A stretch of DNA of 64,000 nt from Anagrus nilaparvatae. Its lineage: Eukaryota > Arthropoda > Insecta > Hymenoptera > Mymaridae. The stretch covers positions 124,001 to 188,000 of the forward strand of contig JAKSXM010000278.1 of the NCBI GenBank assembly GCA_022575985.1, given 5' to 3'. The notes below the pieces were generated by a model. That model ran no database searches. It was not told the DNA's origin and saw only the letters and a list, made by a program, of their open reading frames with translations. Shown one piece after another: positions 10,070 to 22,767 of this stretch (its first letter is position 1; the number at the start of each line of letters is the position of its first letter). The position numbers and the translations under genes are program-made.

Positions 10070-10560
10070 TTGTATTTTAAAAATTTTGCGTAAAAAAGTT
10101 TTAAAATTTTGTAAAATAAAAGTTTAAATTTTTTAAAAAATATTGAAAAATTTTGTAAAAAAAGTTTAAAATTTTGTAAAAAATATTAAAAAAATTTTGT
10201 AAAATAAGTTTAAAATTTTGTAAAAAATATTGAAAAAATTTTGTAAAAAAATTTAAAATTTTGTAAAAAATATTTAAAAATTTTGTAAAAAAAAAGTTTA
10301 AATTTTGTAAAAAATATAAAAAATTTTGTAAAAAATATTGAAAAAATTTTTATGAAAAAAGTTTTAAAAAGTTAAAAAAAATTTTTAAATGTTAAAAAAT
10401 TTTGCAAAAAAAAGTTTAGAAATTTTTTCAAAATGTTAAAAAAATTTTGTAAAAATGTTAAAAATTTTTGCAAATTTAGAATGCTAAAAAATTTTGCAAA
10501 AATGTTAAAAATTTTGCAAAAATAGTTGGACAATTTGTTAAAAATATTTGTTTATAAAAA
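10070..10560. repeat. AT-rich tandem repeat (AAAAATTTTGTAAAAAAT-like units)
   Basis: About 490 bp of imperfect short units of roughly 17-35 bp built on 'aaaattttgtaaaaaatatt', grading at the right into 'aaaaattttgcaaaaatgtt'. No coding potential. Confidence 0.8.
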
Positions 10561-11439
10561 TAATTATTAGCAAATTGTTAATTTGTTTAACTTAGTAATT
10601 TGTTTAAATTAGTAATAATAATAATTTAATAAAAATTGTATATAATAATAATTAATTTAGTTTTATCATTTTCTAAATCCGCCATCTTGAATTCTTTTTT
10701 CTTTCATTTCTACTAATAAAAAAAATAAATAATACAAAAATATAATTTATTTATTCTTTATAAACTTTTGAGCCCCCATATTTAATTAACGGTCAATAAT
10801 ATTAAAAATCTGACCCCAGAATCTTGTAAGGTCTTTTTTAGTAAAGGAAAATTTTAAGTTAAAAAAAAATCTTTTTTCACTTGTTTCCTAAGCAAGAATC
10901 CGCACGTCAGTGGCATGGTCGCGCCGGTGCTAATGGTTTAATAATAATTTTTCCATTGAAGTAATTTGATTAGATAAAAAATTAATGTGTATGTTTATAT
11001 CATTAATTTCGATGTTAAGTATTTTATGGATAAAGATGTTTTTGGTTTTGCAAAATTCTTTTTGCGAATATGACTATGGAATTTAATGTATTTTAAATTA
11101 TGATGAATGTTAATTAAATGTTTTGGCAATATGTCATTATGGCGGCAAGATAATAAAAACCTGCTTTGCGATTTTGCCGTTGTTAGCTTTTTTAATAAAT
11201 TTAAATATTATATAATAATATTAATAATAATATAAATTTACACAATTTTTTAAAAATATTTGCTTATAAATAATAATTAAAAAAATTGTTAATTTCGTTA
11301 ACTTATTAATTTGTTTAAATTAATAAAAATAATTTAATAAAAATTGTATAAAATTAATTGTATAAAGTGAATTTTTATTAAAAATACTGTAGTAGCCAAA
11401 TTAACTAGTAAAAGTAATAAACAAATTTAGATAAGGGTG
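10561..11439. other. AT-rich gene-poor spacer
   Basis: No ORF, RNA gene or mobile-element end seen. Two short similar blocks ('aattgttaatttgtttaacttagtaatttg' type) near 10570 and 11285 suggest a ~700-bp diverged duplication. Confidence 0.4.
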
Positions 11440-11640
11440 TATTTTAAAAGTTAATATTTCAATATTTCAAAAGTTAATGATTCAGATACTCGTTTTTTAA
11501 CCGACCTAATGGATGATTTATCACTTAAATTGGTAGAAACAGGTCCAACACATCATAACACCAAAAATGACACTTGGATAGACTCCATATATGTTGACAA
11601 TTGTGACACAATAAAAAGTTTTGACTTTTCCGAGTAGACA

Positions 11641-12066
11641 TGAAATAATATCGTTTACAATTGATTTGTTCTATGCTATTCCTCCAAATACCATCCATAT
11701 TTATAAAGCGCTCAACAAAATTACGGTACATGAAATTAATACACACTTAAGCAAACTTGACTGGTCCGCTTATTTAAATCCTTGAAATAATATCGTTTAC
11801 AATTGATTTGTTCTATGCTATTCCTCCAAATACCATCCATATTTATAAAGCGCTCAACAAAATTACGGTACATGAAATTAATACACACTTAAGCAAACTT
11901 GACTGGTCCGCTTATTTAAATCCTTGAAATAATATCGTTTACAATTGATTTGTTCTATGCTATTCCTCCAAATACCATCCATATTTATAAAGCGCTCAAC
12001 AAAATTACGGTACATGAAATTAATACACACTTAAGCAAACTTGACTGGTCCACTTATTTAAATCCT
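11641..12066 (+). repeat. 142-bp triplication inside the retrotransposon
   Basis: Three nearly identical copies begin at 11641, 11783 and 11925 (TGAAATAATATCGTTTACAA...). The period is 142 bp, which is not a multiple of three, so the extra copies shift the frame. Copies differ by only single bases, so the amplification is recent compared with the decay of the element. Confidence 0.9.
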
Positions 12067-14042
12067 GTTGATACTATTGACATTGATCATGGAGTTGAAA
12101 TATTGACGAGTAATGAGACTAGCGCTATTAATAAACTCGCTCCTGCAAAAAAGTTAAATTAAAAAAAAAATAAATATCCGTGGATAAATACAGAACTACA
12201 CCTATTAAGATCAAAACGGGACGCCACCAGCAGACGATACTCTAGGACAGGCCTCCCTGCTCTTCTAAATGAATTTCTTGCTCTTGCCAATGCCTATGAA
12301 GAGAAATCAGAAATAGTCCGTTGTGCATATATGCACAATCGCATAAACAGTGCACTTGATGCAAACAAATACTTCTGGAAGGAAATGCGTGAATTGGGTT
12401 TAATCCCGAAAGTAAGTGATGAGCTTCATGGTTTTTTACCTGATGAAGATCCTACAGCTTCTATTAATATTATTAATGATGCCTCTCCAGACGGTTTTGT
12501 TTTCCAGAAAGTCTCTGTGAATGATGTCATCTTAGCTGTTTCTCATTTTAATTCACAGGCTAAGGGAGATGATGGCATTCCTCAAAGTGTTACTGCTAAA
12601 GCCCTTCCTACAATAGCTCCTTATCTTACAAAGCTATTTAACACTACTCTATCCACAAGCCATTTTCCATCAGCATGGAAGAAATCCTGTATCTTAGCTC
12701 TTAAAAAGGTTCCGGTTCCATCATCTACGTCAGATTTCCAGCTAATAGCTTAACTATGTTTTTTATCAAAGGTTCTTGAGAAGCTTGCTCATGATCAGGT
12801 AGTCAGCTTCTTGAATAAGTCAAAAATTTTAGACCCGTTTCAAACGGGGTTTAGAAAGCACCATAGTACTCAGACTGCCCTAATTAAACTTACTGATGAT
12901 ATTAGGACGGGCAAAGAAAAGCAGCTGGTTACACTTCTTCTACATTTTGACTTCTCGAAAGCCTTTGACAATGTATCGCCATCAAAACTCCTCAGAAAAC
13001 TGAAGGACATAGGCTTCTCCAAATCATCGCTACAATGGTTTTGGTCTTATCTCACTGGCCGATCCCTGTGCGTTCTTTCAAAAACTTCAACATCAACATC
13101 TCGTAGTATAAATATAGGGGTTCCCCAAGGTTCTGTTCTGGGGCCCCTTTTATTTTGTATATATATGAACGACCTACAAGACCACCTTAGTGAAACTGAT
13201 GTTTCCAGACTATAGTATGCTGATGATCTTCAAATATATGTGCAAGTGCCCTCACATGAAATAAAACAAGGTATCGCTATTCTTTCTTGTTATGCATAAA
13301 GAGTGGCAACATGGGCGGAAACTAACTGCTTAGCATTAAATACAAAAAAACACAAGCGATAGTCTTTGGTTCACCTAATATAGTCAAATTATTTAAGGAC
13401 CTAAATATTCCCTCCATAGAGGTTAATTCTGGTGGACATACTGTCCCGTTTGTTGATGAAGTAACAAACCTGGGTGTTTCTCTTGATAGCACTCTCTCAT
13501 GGAAACCCCAACTCAGACAGGTCACTAAAAAGTGAATGGTGTGCTCTACTGCTTAAGAACTATTAAATCTTGTACTTCTGAAGCACTTCGCTAGCGGTTA
13601 GTACAATCTTTAGTAGTCCCCCATCTTGACTACTGTAATGTGGTTTGATCTGATATTACTGCAGAGCAGCGTTTGCAGCTCCAGAAACTAACTAACTCTG
13701 GAATATATTTTTGGTGTGAGAAGTGATCACATTACACCTTTTAGAAGGTGACTACACTGGATGACCACCTCCACACGTACTGATTATTTTGCACCATTAA
13801 TGATGTACAGACTAGTGCATATGAAAGAACCCCCTTTCCTTTTACCTCTCTTCAAAAAATATAAATCTGACAAACCCACTCGTGGTCCTCGTAAGGATTT
13901 AGATCCTGAAACAGTAACCACCAACTGGGGTCTACATTCTTTTCAAATAAAGTATTCTAAATTCTGGAATAATATTCCCCCGTGCATACGCGACCTTCCG
14001 TCTTATTCCCGTTTTAAAAAGGCAATAAGTGGATATTTATAA
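11950..14042 (+). pseudogene. Reverse transcriptase ORF remnant, several stops and frameshifts
   Basis: Open pieces at 11950-12162, 12331-12753, 12811-13215 and 13761-14042 are consecutive parts of one RT. Recognisable blocks are AKGDDGIPQSV, DPFQTGFRKHHSTQTAL, LHFDFSKAFDNV, GVPQGSVLGPLLF, then a TAG (13213-13215) directly before YADD, and the C-terminal WNNIPPCIRDLPS block. At least one in-frame stop just ahead of the catalytic YADD and several frame changes make it non-functional. Confidence 0.85.
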
Positions 14043-14350
14043 AAATCAGATGATAGCTGATCATCAGCAGGTTTATAGCCCTATTGAATTGTTGACAAAT
14101 TGACTAATCGATGTTATATTATATTGCCGAATAAAATCTTTAATTTTTTTTTTTGTTAATTATTTATTTTCTTTGTAAATTTTTGCATAATTGTAATTTA
14201 ATTAATTTAATCTATTGAATATTTTGTTAATTATTTATTAATTTTGTAAATTTGTATATATTTGTAATTTAATTATTTATTTTATTGAATATCTATGTAC
14301 ATAATATTGACTTATGTTGAATGAATGTAATATATTTTATAATTGCAAAT

Positions 14351-14887
14351 AAAGAAACATAATATATTTGTTATTTAATAATATAAATAATAATATACAA
14401 CTTACGATTGTCTACGTCTTAGTTTTGCATCTTGTTATTTATTTATTATAAATATTTTATTGGTTTATTATAAATATTTTACTATTATCATAAGCAATTT
14501 ACTTGGTAACTAGAAGTCACTTTATTTTATTTAAAATGGAACTTTTTACACACACTTTTATAGATTAAATTTAAATTATTTATAAAAATTTTATTTATAA
14601 TAAATTTATAATAGTTTTTAACTACAGATTTTTTAAGTATTTTAAAATTATTAAAAATATAATATTTACTTTTTAACAACGCTTGAAAAATAAACTGTAC
14701 CAAATCATGGAAAGTTCAAATCTTTTATACAATTAAGTAGCCCCAACCCTAAACCCACCAAATTAAGATATCTTAAAGTAGACCAATAATAGATAGAAAA
14801 TATTTTTTATTAAACCCCCTAAAATGTAAATTTTTATTTTCTATTGGTCAAATTTTTTTCTCACGTTTTAAGTTAATTTAAACACCC
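14351..14887. other. AT-rich gene-poor spacer
   Basis: No supported gene or element; only short AT-rich runs. Confidence 0.4.
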
Positions 14888-15350
14888 GCTTTTATTTTTT
14901 TTTTTTTTTTTTTTTTCGTAGGACGAGGAGAATGCATTTACGCATACCATACACGCGTACTGTATGGTTATGTGGGACTCAACCTCAAATTTGTATCTGG
15001 GGTTGCCCAGATATACACAATTGAGGAATTACAATACCCACTAAACTCCCCACCCTCCTGCATTTATGACAATATCATAGAATCCGGATCGGGACTCCCT
15101 GTTTAGGTATTACTTCGGTCCGGAAACAATGCAGCCCAGGCATTTCTTCGCCATACCCTGTCAATAAAGGAGGAGATTTTCCTACGAGAGGAAACCTTCC
15201 TCCTTTTTTCCAATCAGTGTCGCCCGTACGTACTCTGCCACACTGTACCAGTTAGCGGCACTGCGCAGCATTTCCGGGACGACTACTTCCGGCCTCCATT
15301 CATCGAAGGGCGGTCGCCCTTCGAAGCGAGGACACCGAGGACACCCTTTT
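14888..15350 (-). mobile_element. 5'-truncated copy of the R1-like retrotransposon
   Basis: After a poly-T run (about 14892-14915), 14916 onward is almost identical to 1881-2310 of the full-length element: the 3' untranslated region plus the last ~50 codons of ORF2 (open frame 15182 onward). It breaks off near 15345, after a small duplicated 'gaggacacc' at the 5' junction. CTTTTATTTTT at both edges (about 14888 and 15346) is a candidate target-site duplication. One base differs in the shared 3' region (GATCGGGACT versus GACCGGGACT), so the two insertions are close in age. Confidence 0.85.
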
Positions 15351-17113
15351 ATTTTTATTACATTACACCATAATTTCCTAAAATTTAAAAATTTTTTATT
15401 TTTAATTATCAAATTTTTTGACAAGTAATATTAATAGAGAATAAGATAAGTAAATTCATAGAAAAACATAGATGTTTTCAAAATAACTTTACATATTTCT
15501 TATTTTTTTCTCACGACATCTCTATGAACCTAGTCATTGTTTTTATAAGATAAATTAATCTTTAAAAATAATATAAACATAATGGATTGACTTTTTATTT
15601 TCATTAGCGTTTACTTAAACGTGAAAAATATTTTGGAGTTATTTTTAAATATAAATCAATAATATATTATTTTTCTTGTAATTATGTATAATTATTAAAA
15701 ATGATGAGAATAAATTTCTAATCTTTATATTTATATTTATATTATAAAATATGTGAGAAAATTTATATTTAGGGTAAATTAATATTTAAGGAATTTTCGT
15801 GGGAATATATATTTTAAAATTTTTACACAAATAAAATTTAAATACAAAAATTTAAGGCTAGCTAACCTAATACTTTGACTATGATTCATAACTATGAAAT
15901 TAAAATCAACCATCATTGACAGGTCATGAGATAAGATAAAAATATCCATCCATCAATTTGACATATTGTCGGCTTTTTGGCCTTTGATCTATTTGTCGCT
16001 TTTGACGTAAAGACGCCCTCAAACTTGCCTGGATCTAGTGTTAATTTAATGAATATCATCAGCGTTTTGAAATATAATTTTGCTGAAATTAAATTTTACT
16101 TAGCTTAGGCCATAAAATTTTATCTCACAACATTCATGGCCCAAAAAATATAATATATTTATTAGGAATTTATGCTTTTGGTGAAATAAATTTTGACTTA
16201 GCTTAGGCCATAAAATATCATCTCACAACATTCATGGCCCAAAATTTATCAAAGGTATAAAACAACGAAAAATTTAAAGAAAAAAAAATCTGATATTTTT
16301 CTATATACCCCTTTTGGTTTTTGGCAAAATAAAAATTGTCAATAAAATCCTGCCTGTTCACCCATTTCAAAAGCACTTTATTTATTAGAAAACTTGGTTT
16401 ATAATGAATTTTAACCAATTGAAATGCCTTTTTGCGAATAAAGTCAAAATTTCTAAAAATCCGAAAATTCAAAAACTCCATTAATATCAAGTTATTTTGA
16501 TTCCAATGACTCAATTAACTATATGCCCAATGAAATATTTAGTTTTTTAACTGTTTTAAACCTTTTTTAGTGCAAAAAACGAAAAAAAATGAAAATTTAA
16601 AAAATCTGAAATTTTTCCATATACACCCCTTTCGATTTTTGGCAAAATAAAAATTGTCAATAAAATCCATATCCTCTATTTCACCAGAACTTTTTTTTTT
16701 TTTAAATTTGGTTTTTAAGGAATGTTAACCAATTCAAATTGTTTTGTGCAAATAAAGCCAAAATTTCTAAAACTTCAAAAATTTAAAATCTCACTTAAAT
16801 CCATTTATGTCAGGTTTTTTGGGCTCTTTGACCTAGTGATAATATATAATGAAAATAAAATGAAATAAAAGTTAATTTGAAATATTTTTTATTATAAGCA
16901 AAAAATTTTAAATATGCATTTCATTTATAATGTGTAAATTTTAGTACTTTGTACAGTAACTTGGATTATTCATACAAATTTTTATAAATATAAATATTGT
17001 GTTTTTATAAATATTGTGTTTACTTAAAATTAAAAAATGAAGTGCAATCACAGAGACAACATCCTCAGTAATAATTTAATTATATACATTAATTTAACAG
17101 AGATTTATTAAAA
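15351..17113. other. AT-rich region with two local duplications, no supported gene
   Basis: A ~60-bp block 'acttagcttaggccataaaa...cattcatggcccaaaa' occurs near 16097 and 16196. A larger diverged repeat of ~320-bp period carries 'ttttggcaaaataaaaattg' near 16318 and 16638. The short open frames on the minus strand here look accidental. Confidence 0.5.
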
Positions 17114-17221
17114 TCATGAATGGCTTTTTTCTTTCAAAACAGCAATAAAACCTCCTGAGTTTGGATCATTTGTACATCCACCGTAAGAAAACGTTTTAGG
17201 TATTTGCTCACCAAAATAAAC
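17114..17221 (-). CDS. Possible terminal exon of an unrecognised gene
   Basis: A 35-codon open stretch after an acceptor-like AG (17223-17222), reading VYFGEQIPKTFSYGGC ... and ending with KEKSHS and a TGA at 17116-17114. The composition looks coding, but no upstream exon or family is recognised. It lies just beyond the zinc-finger remnant on the same strand. Confidence 0.2.
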   Translation of the reverse strand, partial: VYFGEQIPKTFSYGGCTNDPNSGGFIAVLKEKSHS

Positions 17222-17329
17222 CTTGGAATTTTAAGATATTGATTAGTTGATTATTGATCTCTTAGACCCTAATCCATAACATAAAATATTAAAGCCTTCA
17301 CTTGATGAGTTAAAATCTTTTACACATCC

Positions 17330-17741
<412 letters not shown>

Positions 17742-19329
17742 AGTTCACTCTCCCGATAAAGTTAACATTAACCAGTTAAAGTTAACTTTAGCGAAACGTT
17801 TTGGTTAAATCCCACGAAAACGATTAAAATGAATAAAAATATAACATTAGCGGCTTCATGTTCGTTAAAGTTAACTTTAACCAAGCCGTGTTAATTAAAG
17901 TCCATTAAGGGAATAAAACAAAAAATTTTACTATAGTAAATGCTACTGCTATAAATTATACCTTCAAATAAAAAATGCTGAACAGATTTATTTTTTTAAA
18001 TAAAATACGTATAATACTTACTCGTTAATTTTGCGTTAACAATAAAATTTTTTTCTTAAATAATACTATACAACTCTTGCTATAAGGCACCCCAAGGGCT
18101 TAGTTTAGGCTACTCTTTTAAAAATTCATTTCTTAGGACCAGTAACCAATTCTAGTTATAATACCCCTAGGGATAAGTTAGGCTACTTTTTTTTTTTAAG
18201 ACATTATCACAGTAAGGCATTCCCTAGAATTACACTCAAAACCTTAGTGTGTCAATTTGAGCAAGAATTTAATCGCTACTCTAATTAAATTCAAATATTT
18301 AAAGAAAGTCGCGATTTAAATTAACAATTTACACAAATGTAATAAGTAACACATAAAAATTACAAACTAATAAACATTAAAGTGAAAGTTTAATCAAAAG
18401 TAGTGTGTAAATTGATATATTTAATACGTAATATATATTAAATAAGTTAAATAATAAAATTTAATCAAATCTAGTAATTAAACTACTGATTTTAAATTAT
18501 TACCAAAAATAAAGATTTGTTTATAACCTATAATAGGTTGTAAGTAAAAAATCTTGAATAATATAACTTTGAAATTAAAATAAACTTAGGATTATCAAAT
18601 TAACATAAAAATTAATAATAAATTAATACACAATAAAAAAAAATGTAACGTATTAGCAGAAGTAAATTAGAATAACTATATATTAAAACCAATTACCTAA
18701 TATAAACCGGTTGAAGTGATTACTGTTTTTTCTACTTTTTATTGGAGAATACATAACTGTATTTTAATTTTAAGCCAGCATTTGAAGAGGGTCTAGCTTA
18801 TGTAAACATAAAAGTTTATTGTGAATTCATTGATATGGTATATTACCAAGTTCTGGATGTTTGTACGAGTAAGAATCATGAGCCATGAATACACCCTGTT
18901 TGCATAATTGAAAATTATTTGATAAATCAACTACAAAATAGAATATATAATCAAATTTGGACCTAAAAAAATATAAAATCCATGTAATTAGTATTTCACA
19001 AGTACAGTTCCATTGATGCGTTCTCTAAAAGCCTTGGAAAGCAATTACTGGATTTGATATTCAGTTTGGATCCAAATTTTATAAAATTCTAATATAAATC
19101 TACTTTATCAAGTAGATTTCATTTATTTAAGCTGGCTTAATGCATTGCTTCTGATTCTTACACATAAAAACATCCAGGATTTCAGAAAGAGCTACTACGA
19201 TGAATTCCCAAAAAAACTGTACAAGTGATTACTGTTTTTTTTACTTCTTTATTGGCGAGGGGTTGACAACTCAGAAGTTCACCGCACTTCTAAGACTTCT
19301 ATGCACTTCTACCGAAATCTTTAAAAAAA

Positions 19330-19720
19330 AAAAAAAAAGGTTTTAAACATGTATGTAGGGTTTTATGGGTGTGCTGAGTCCAAATCTGGCAACCAAATTC
19401 CAAAATTCGATATGGCGGCCACGAAATTGGCTAATTTTGAAAAATAATACCAAATTTTAAAATAAAAAAAAAAGATTTTAAATGTATATCTGGGGCTTTT
19501 TGGGTGCGCTGAGTCCGAATCTGGCAACCGAATTTCAAAATTCGAAATGGTGGCCCTGAAATTGGACAATTTTAAAAAAAAATACCAAACTTTAAAATAA
19601 AAAAAAGGTTTTAAACATATAATTGGGGATTTTCAGGTGTGCTGAGTCAGAATATTGCAACCGAATTTTTAAATTCAAAACAACAGCCTCAAAATTAAAC
19701 AATATTTCAAAACAAATAAA
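19330..19720 (+). repeat. ~127-bp tandem units in the left TIR
   Basis: Three diverged units, each with 'gtgctgagtc' followed by an AATC/GCAACC...AATTC and 'aattttaaaataaaaaaa'. The same units occur inverted in the right TIR (about 44470-44720). Confidence 0.8.
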
Positions 19721-19779
19721 CCAAATAAAATTAAGAAAAAAACTACAAGATAAAATAGTTATCAAAATTGGACCTATTA

Positions 19780-19990
19780 CAGGGGCGGATCTAGAAATTT
19801 TTTTGGGGGGGGTCATTTGAATCAATTACAAAAAATTTGCTAAAAAAGGTCCTTAAAATTTTTTTGGGGGGGTTATAATGGTACTTCTCGTTAATTATAT
19901 AACTTAAAATTATCTAAAAAAAGGTAAAAATAACCGATGAGGGGGGGGGTTCAGTTGACTCCTTTGACCCCCCCCCTGTATCCGCCACTG
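19780..19990. mobile_element. Small hAT-like MITE inside the left TIR
   Basis: A 211-bp insert with terminal inverted repeats CAGGGGCGGAT / ATCCGCCACTG (one mismatch) and G-runs just inside both ends. The right TIR has no counterpart, so it inserted after the element arrived. I could not confirm an 8-bp target duplication. Confidence 0.6.
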
Positions 19991-20349
19991 TATTTAAAAT
20001 ATAAAATTCATTTAATTAGTATTTTAAAAGCATAAATTTATTTATGCGTTTTCAAAAAGCCTTGGAAAGTAATTACTATATTTTATATACTGTTAACATC
20101 CAAATTTTATAAAATTCTAATTTGTAAGAAATAATTAATATTTTTTAAAATTTCCTGTAAAAATGTCACTTTAAGAATTAAATCAGACATTAAGAGAAAA
20201 ATTAAAAAAGAAAAAAATATTTTTAGTAACTCAGAAGTACAGTGAACTTTAGGTACTTCTGCGTACTTCTACCAAAAAAAAAAAAAAAAATTTTAATAAA
20301 ATTTTATTTTTTAATAAAAAATTTAAACAAGAGGTTTTAAGAGTGAATC

Positions 20350-21190
20350 TGAGGGTTTTAGGGTGTGGGTAGGTTATAGTAGGTTTAACGTCTAACGTGT
20401 AGGTAGGTTATAATAGGTTCAACGACTATCCTGTAGTTAGGTTATTATAGGTTTAAGGTCTAACGTATAGGTAGGTTATAGTAGGTTTAACGTCTAACGT
20501 GTAAGTAGGTTATTTTAGGTTTAAAGTCTAACGTGTAGGTAGGTTATAGTAGATTTAACGTCTAACGTGTAAGTAGGCTACTGTAAGTTTAAGGTCTAAC
20601 GTGTAGGTATGTTATTGTAGGTTCAAGGTCTAACGTTTAGGTAGGTTATAGTCGGTCTAACGTCTGACGTGTAGGTAGGTTATTGTAGGTTTAAGGTTTA
20701 ACGTGTAGGTAGGTTATTTTAGGGTGAAGGTCTAACGTGTAGATAGGTTATAGTTGGTTTAACGTGTGACAAGTTGGTATAAATTATGGCAGGAATATCG
20801 TCCAACGTGTTGGTAGGTTAGAGTAGGTTTAACGTCTAAAGTGTAAGTAGTCTACTGTATGTTTAAGGTCTAACGTGTACGTAGATTATAATAGGTTCAA
20901 TGGCTATCCTGTAGGTAGGTTATTATAGGTTTAAGGTCTAACGTATAGGTAGGTTATAGTCGGTCTAACGTCTGACGTGTAGGTTGGTTATAGCAGGTAT
21001 AACGCCTAACGTATAGGTAGGTTATTGAAGATCGAAGGTCTATCGTATAGGTAGGTTATTGTAGGGTTAAGATCTAACGTGTAGGTAGGTTATAGTAGGG
21101 TTAACGTCTAGTGCGTAGGTAGGTTTTAGCCGGTATAACGTCTTATGTGTAGGTAGGTTATAATAGGTTTAACGTCTATCGTGTAGGTAA
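20350..21190. repeat. Minisatellite of ~35-40-bp units in the left TIR
   Basis: About 20 or more diverged copies of 'gtaggtaggttatagtaggtttaacgtctaacgt'-type units in head-to-tail order. Absent from the right TIR. Confidence 0.9.
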
Positions 21191-21850
21191 CTTATACATG
21201 AAAAAGCATACTTCGAACTGGAAGCAATGGCTAGAGATAAGCTGTCACTGCAGGCTACGTCCGGAAAACAATTCAAATTCCTTACGTTCGACAGTGTGGC
21301 AAAATGGACAAAAATCGCTCTTGAACTGAGTTTTTGAGCTATCGACTTGAAACCTGTTTTGATCGACTTCAAAATAAGCCTGTTTTCATGCCTCACTGCG
21401 GATTTTTAGAATTTTTTTATTTTTAATTAACCTATTTAATAAAAAAGCATTTTATGTAAGATTCTAAAATATGCAAAAATAATGATTAAATATTTTTTAG
21501 CTTTAAAATGTTTTATAATTTTTATATATATAATATTTCCCGTTGGTTTTAGAGTGTAGAAAATGTAGGAAGTGAAAATTTCGATAAATGAATAGGTCGA
21601 GTTCGTGTAAATAGACTAATTAAAAATAAAAAATTAGAAAAATCCGCAGTGAAGCACGAAAGCTGACTTATTTTAAAGTCATAGTAGAGTGAGCTTACGG
21701 GACTCCTGCACGTCCTTGAAAAAAGTACTTGAGATTTATTGAAGGGTGAGTAATTGAAGGTACTTGAACTGTCTCAAGTGTTTTGAAGGGGGTGATTGAA
21801 ACTGTGTCAAGGATATTGTGCACTTGACCGTGACTAATACCTATATATGG

Positions 21851-22767
21851 GGGGTGCAATTGCAGTAAGATAATTGTGAATTTAAGCGTGGCTAATCTGT
21901 CCGGTCCTTGAGGCGGTGCCTAATATTTTTTAATATGTAGGTGCGGTTTTAAGAAATTTTTAAGCGTTGGTTAATGTATATAGAGGTGTGGTTTAAAAAA
22001 TTTTTGATTGGTTGTCCCTTCTAATGAACGTTTTTTGACACTTTTTTAAGAGGGGCGAGATTTCTTCAAAAAAGCAGATGTATGTATTTTGAAACTTCCT
22101 GGATGTTTAAAACGAATTTTCTCACATATGATATTATGCATATTGGAACTTCCTGTTTTACATATTTAAATAATTTTTTTCCCATGTTATATTATGCAAA
22201 TTTTTTTAAGTTGTCCAATATTGATTTAATTAGAAAAATTGAATCTCTCCTTTTCTTAAGATGGTGTTACTCTGTATTACATTGTAATTTAATTAAAAGC
22301 AAAATATCAATGTAAAAAATAAACTTTGACCTTAATTCAAAATTACATCGATTTTTTTTTATGACATGAATTTTTTTAGTTGTCCGATTTTGTAATTTAA
22401 TTAATAAGAAAAAAACAATGTATTTAATTAGAAAAAAATGAATACATAGTTTATTTTAATATGGAGTTACCCCTGTTTTACATTGTAATTTAATTAACAG
22501 CTAAATTACAATGTAAAAAAAAAACCTTGAACCTAATTCAAAAAATTACTTCGATTTTTGTTATTGAAAATACATTTAATTATTGACATAAATTTGAGAA
22601 TGACTTACATTTTTTAATTGATAAATTTAATTAAGATGGGCTCAATTTATTTAAATTTAATTAGCATTTTTTTTTAATGATATTTATAAGGAGAAATTTT
22701 CTGAAAATTGCATTACGCGTTTGAAGTTTGAAGTTTGAAGTTTGAAAGTTTAAAGTTTAATTTAAAA
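21851..22767. other. AT-rich leader upstream of the first cargo gene
   Basis: No gene seen. Ends with a GTTTGAA run (four near-perfect units at about 22719-22748) close to the ATG at 22768. Some AATTACAATGTAAAA blocks are duplicated at about 22285 and 22485. Confidence 0.4.

Larger units (their letters stand above)
11440..14350 (+). mobile_element. Degenerate CR1/Jockey-type non-LTR retrotransposon
   Basis: Plus-strand remnant. It starts with an endonuclease tail (TGPTHHN ... WIDSIYV, about 11490-11620), passes through a 142-bp triplication, then a broken reverse transcriptase, a C-terminal domain ending near 14042 (WNNIPPCIRDL), and an AT-rich 3' region to about 14350. It is 5'-truncated or decayed upstream. 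No target-site duplication was identified. Confidence 0.75.
17742..21850 (+). repeat. Left terminal inverted repeat of the Polinton
   Basis: Matches 43780-47013 in inverse orientation in many blocks: the AAAGTTAACTTTA-rich end (17742-17940), 'ataaggcaccccaagggcttag' (~18080), the TAGATTTC/AAATCTA block (~19090), the 'agaagttcaccgcacttcta' block (~19275), three 127-bp units and the 'cttgaaaaaagtacttgaga' block (~21715). It carries two insertions that the right TIR lacks: a MITE (19780-19990) and a minisatellite (20350-21190). No gene seen inside. Confidence 0.85.

Noticed and set aside
10070..10560. Possible CRISPR-like array
   Set aside because: Units are irregular, AT-only and lack unique spacers; the genome is eukaryotic.
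15182..15424. 80-aa ORF as a separate gene
   Set aside because: It is the last ~50 codons of the R1-like ORF2 in the truncated copy, fused by chance to flanking sequence.
19363..19825. ORFs in the TIR 127-bp units
   Set aside because: Repeats of the same frame in tandem units, mirrored in the right TIR without conservation of the reading frame.
21169..21396. 75-aa minus-strand ORF at the minisatellite edge
   Set aside because: It spans the repeat shared with 44 kb and 58 kb, where the other copies are not open; an artefact of repeat DNA.
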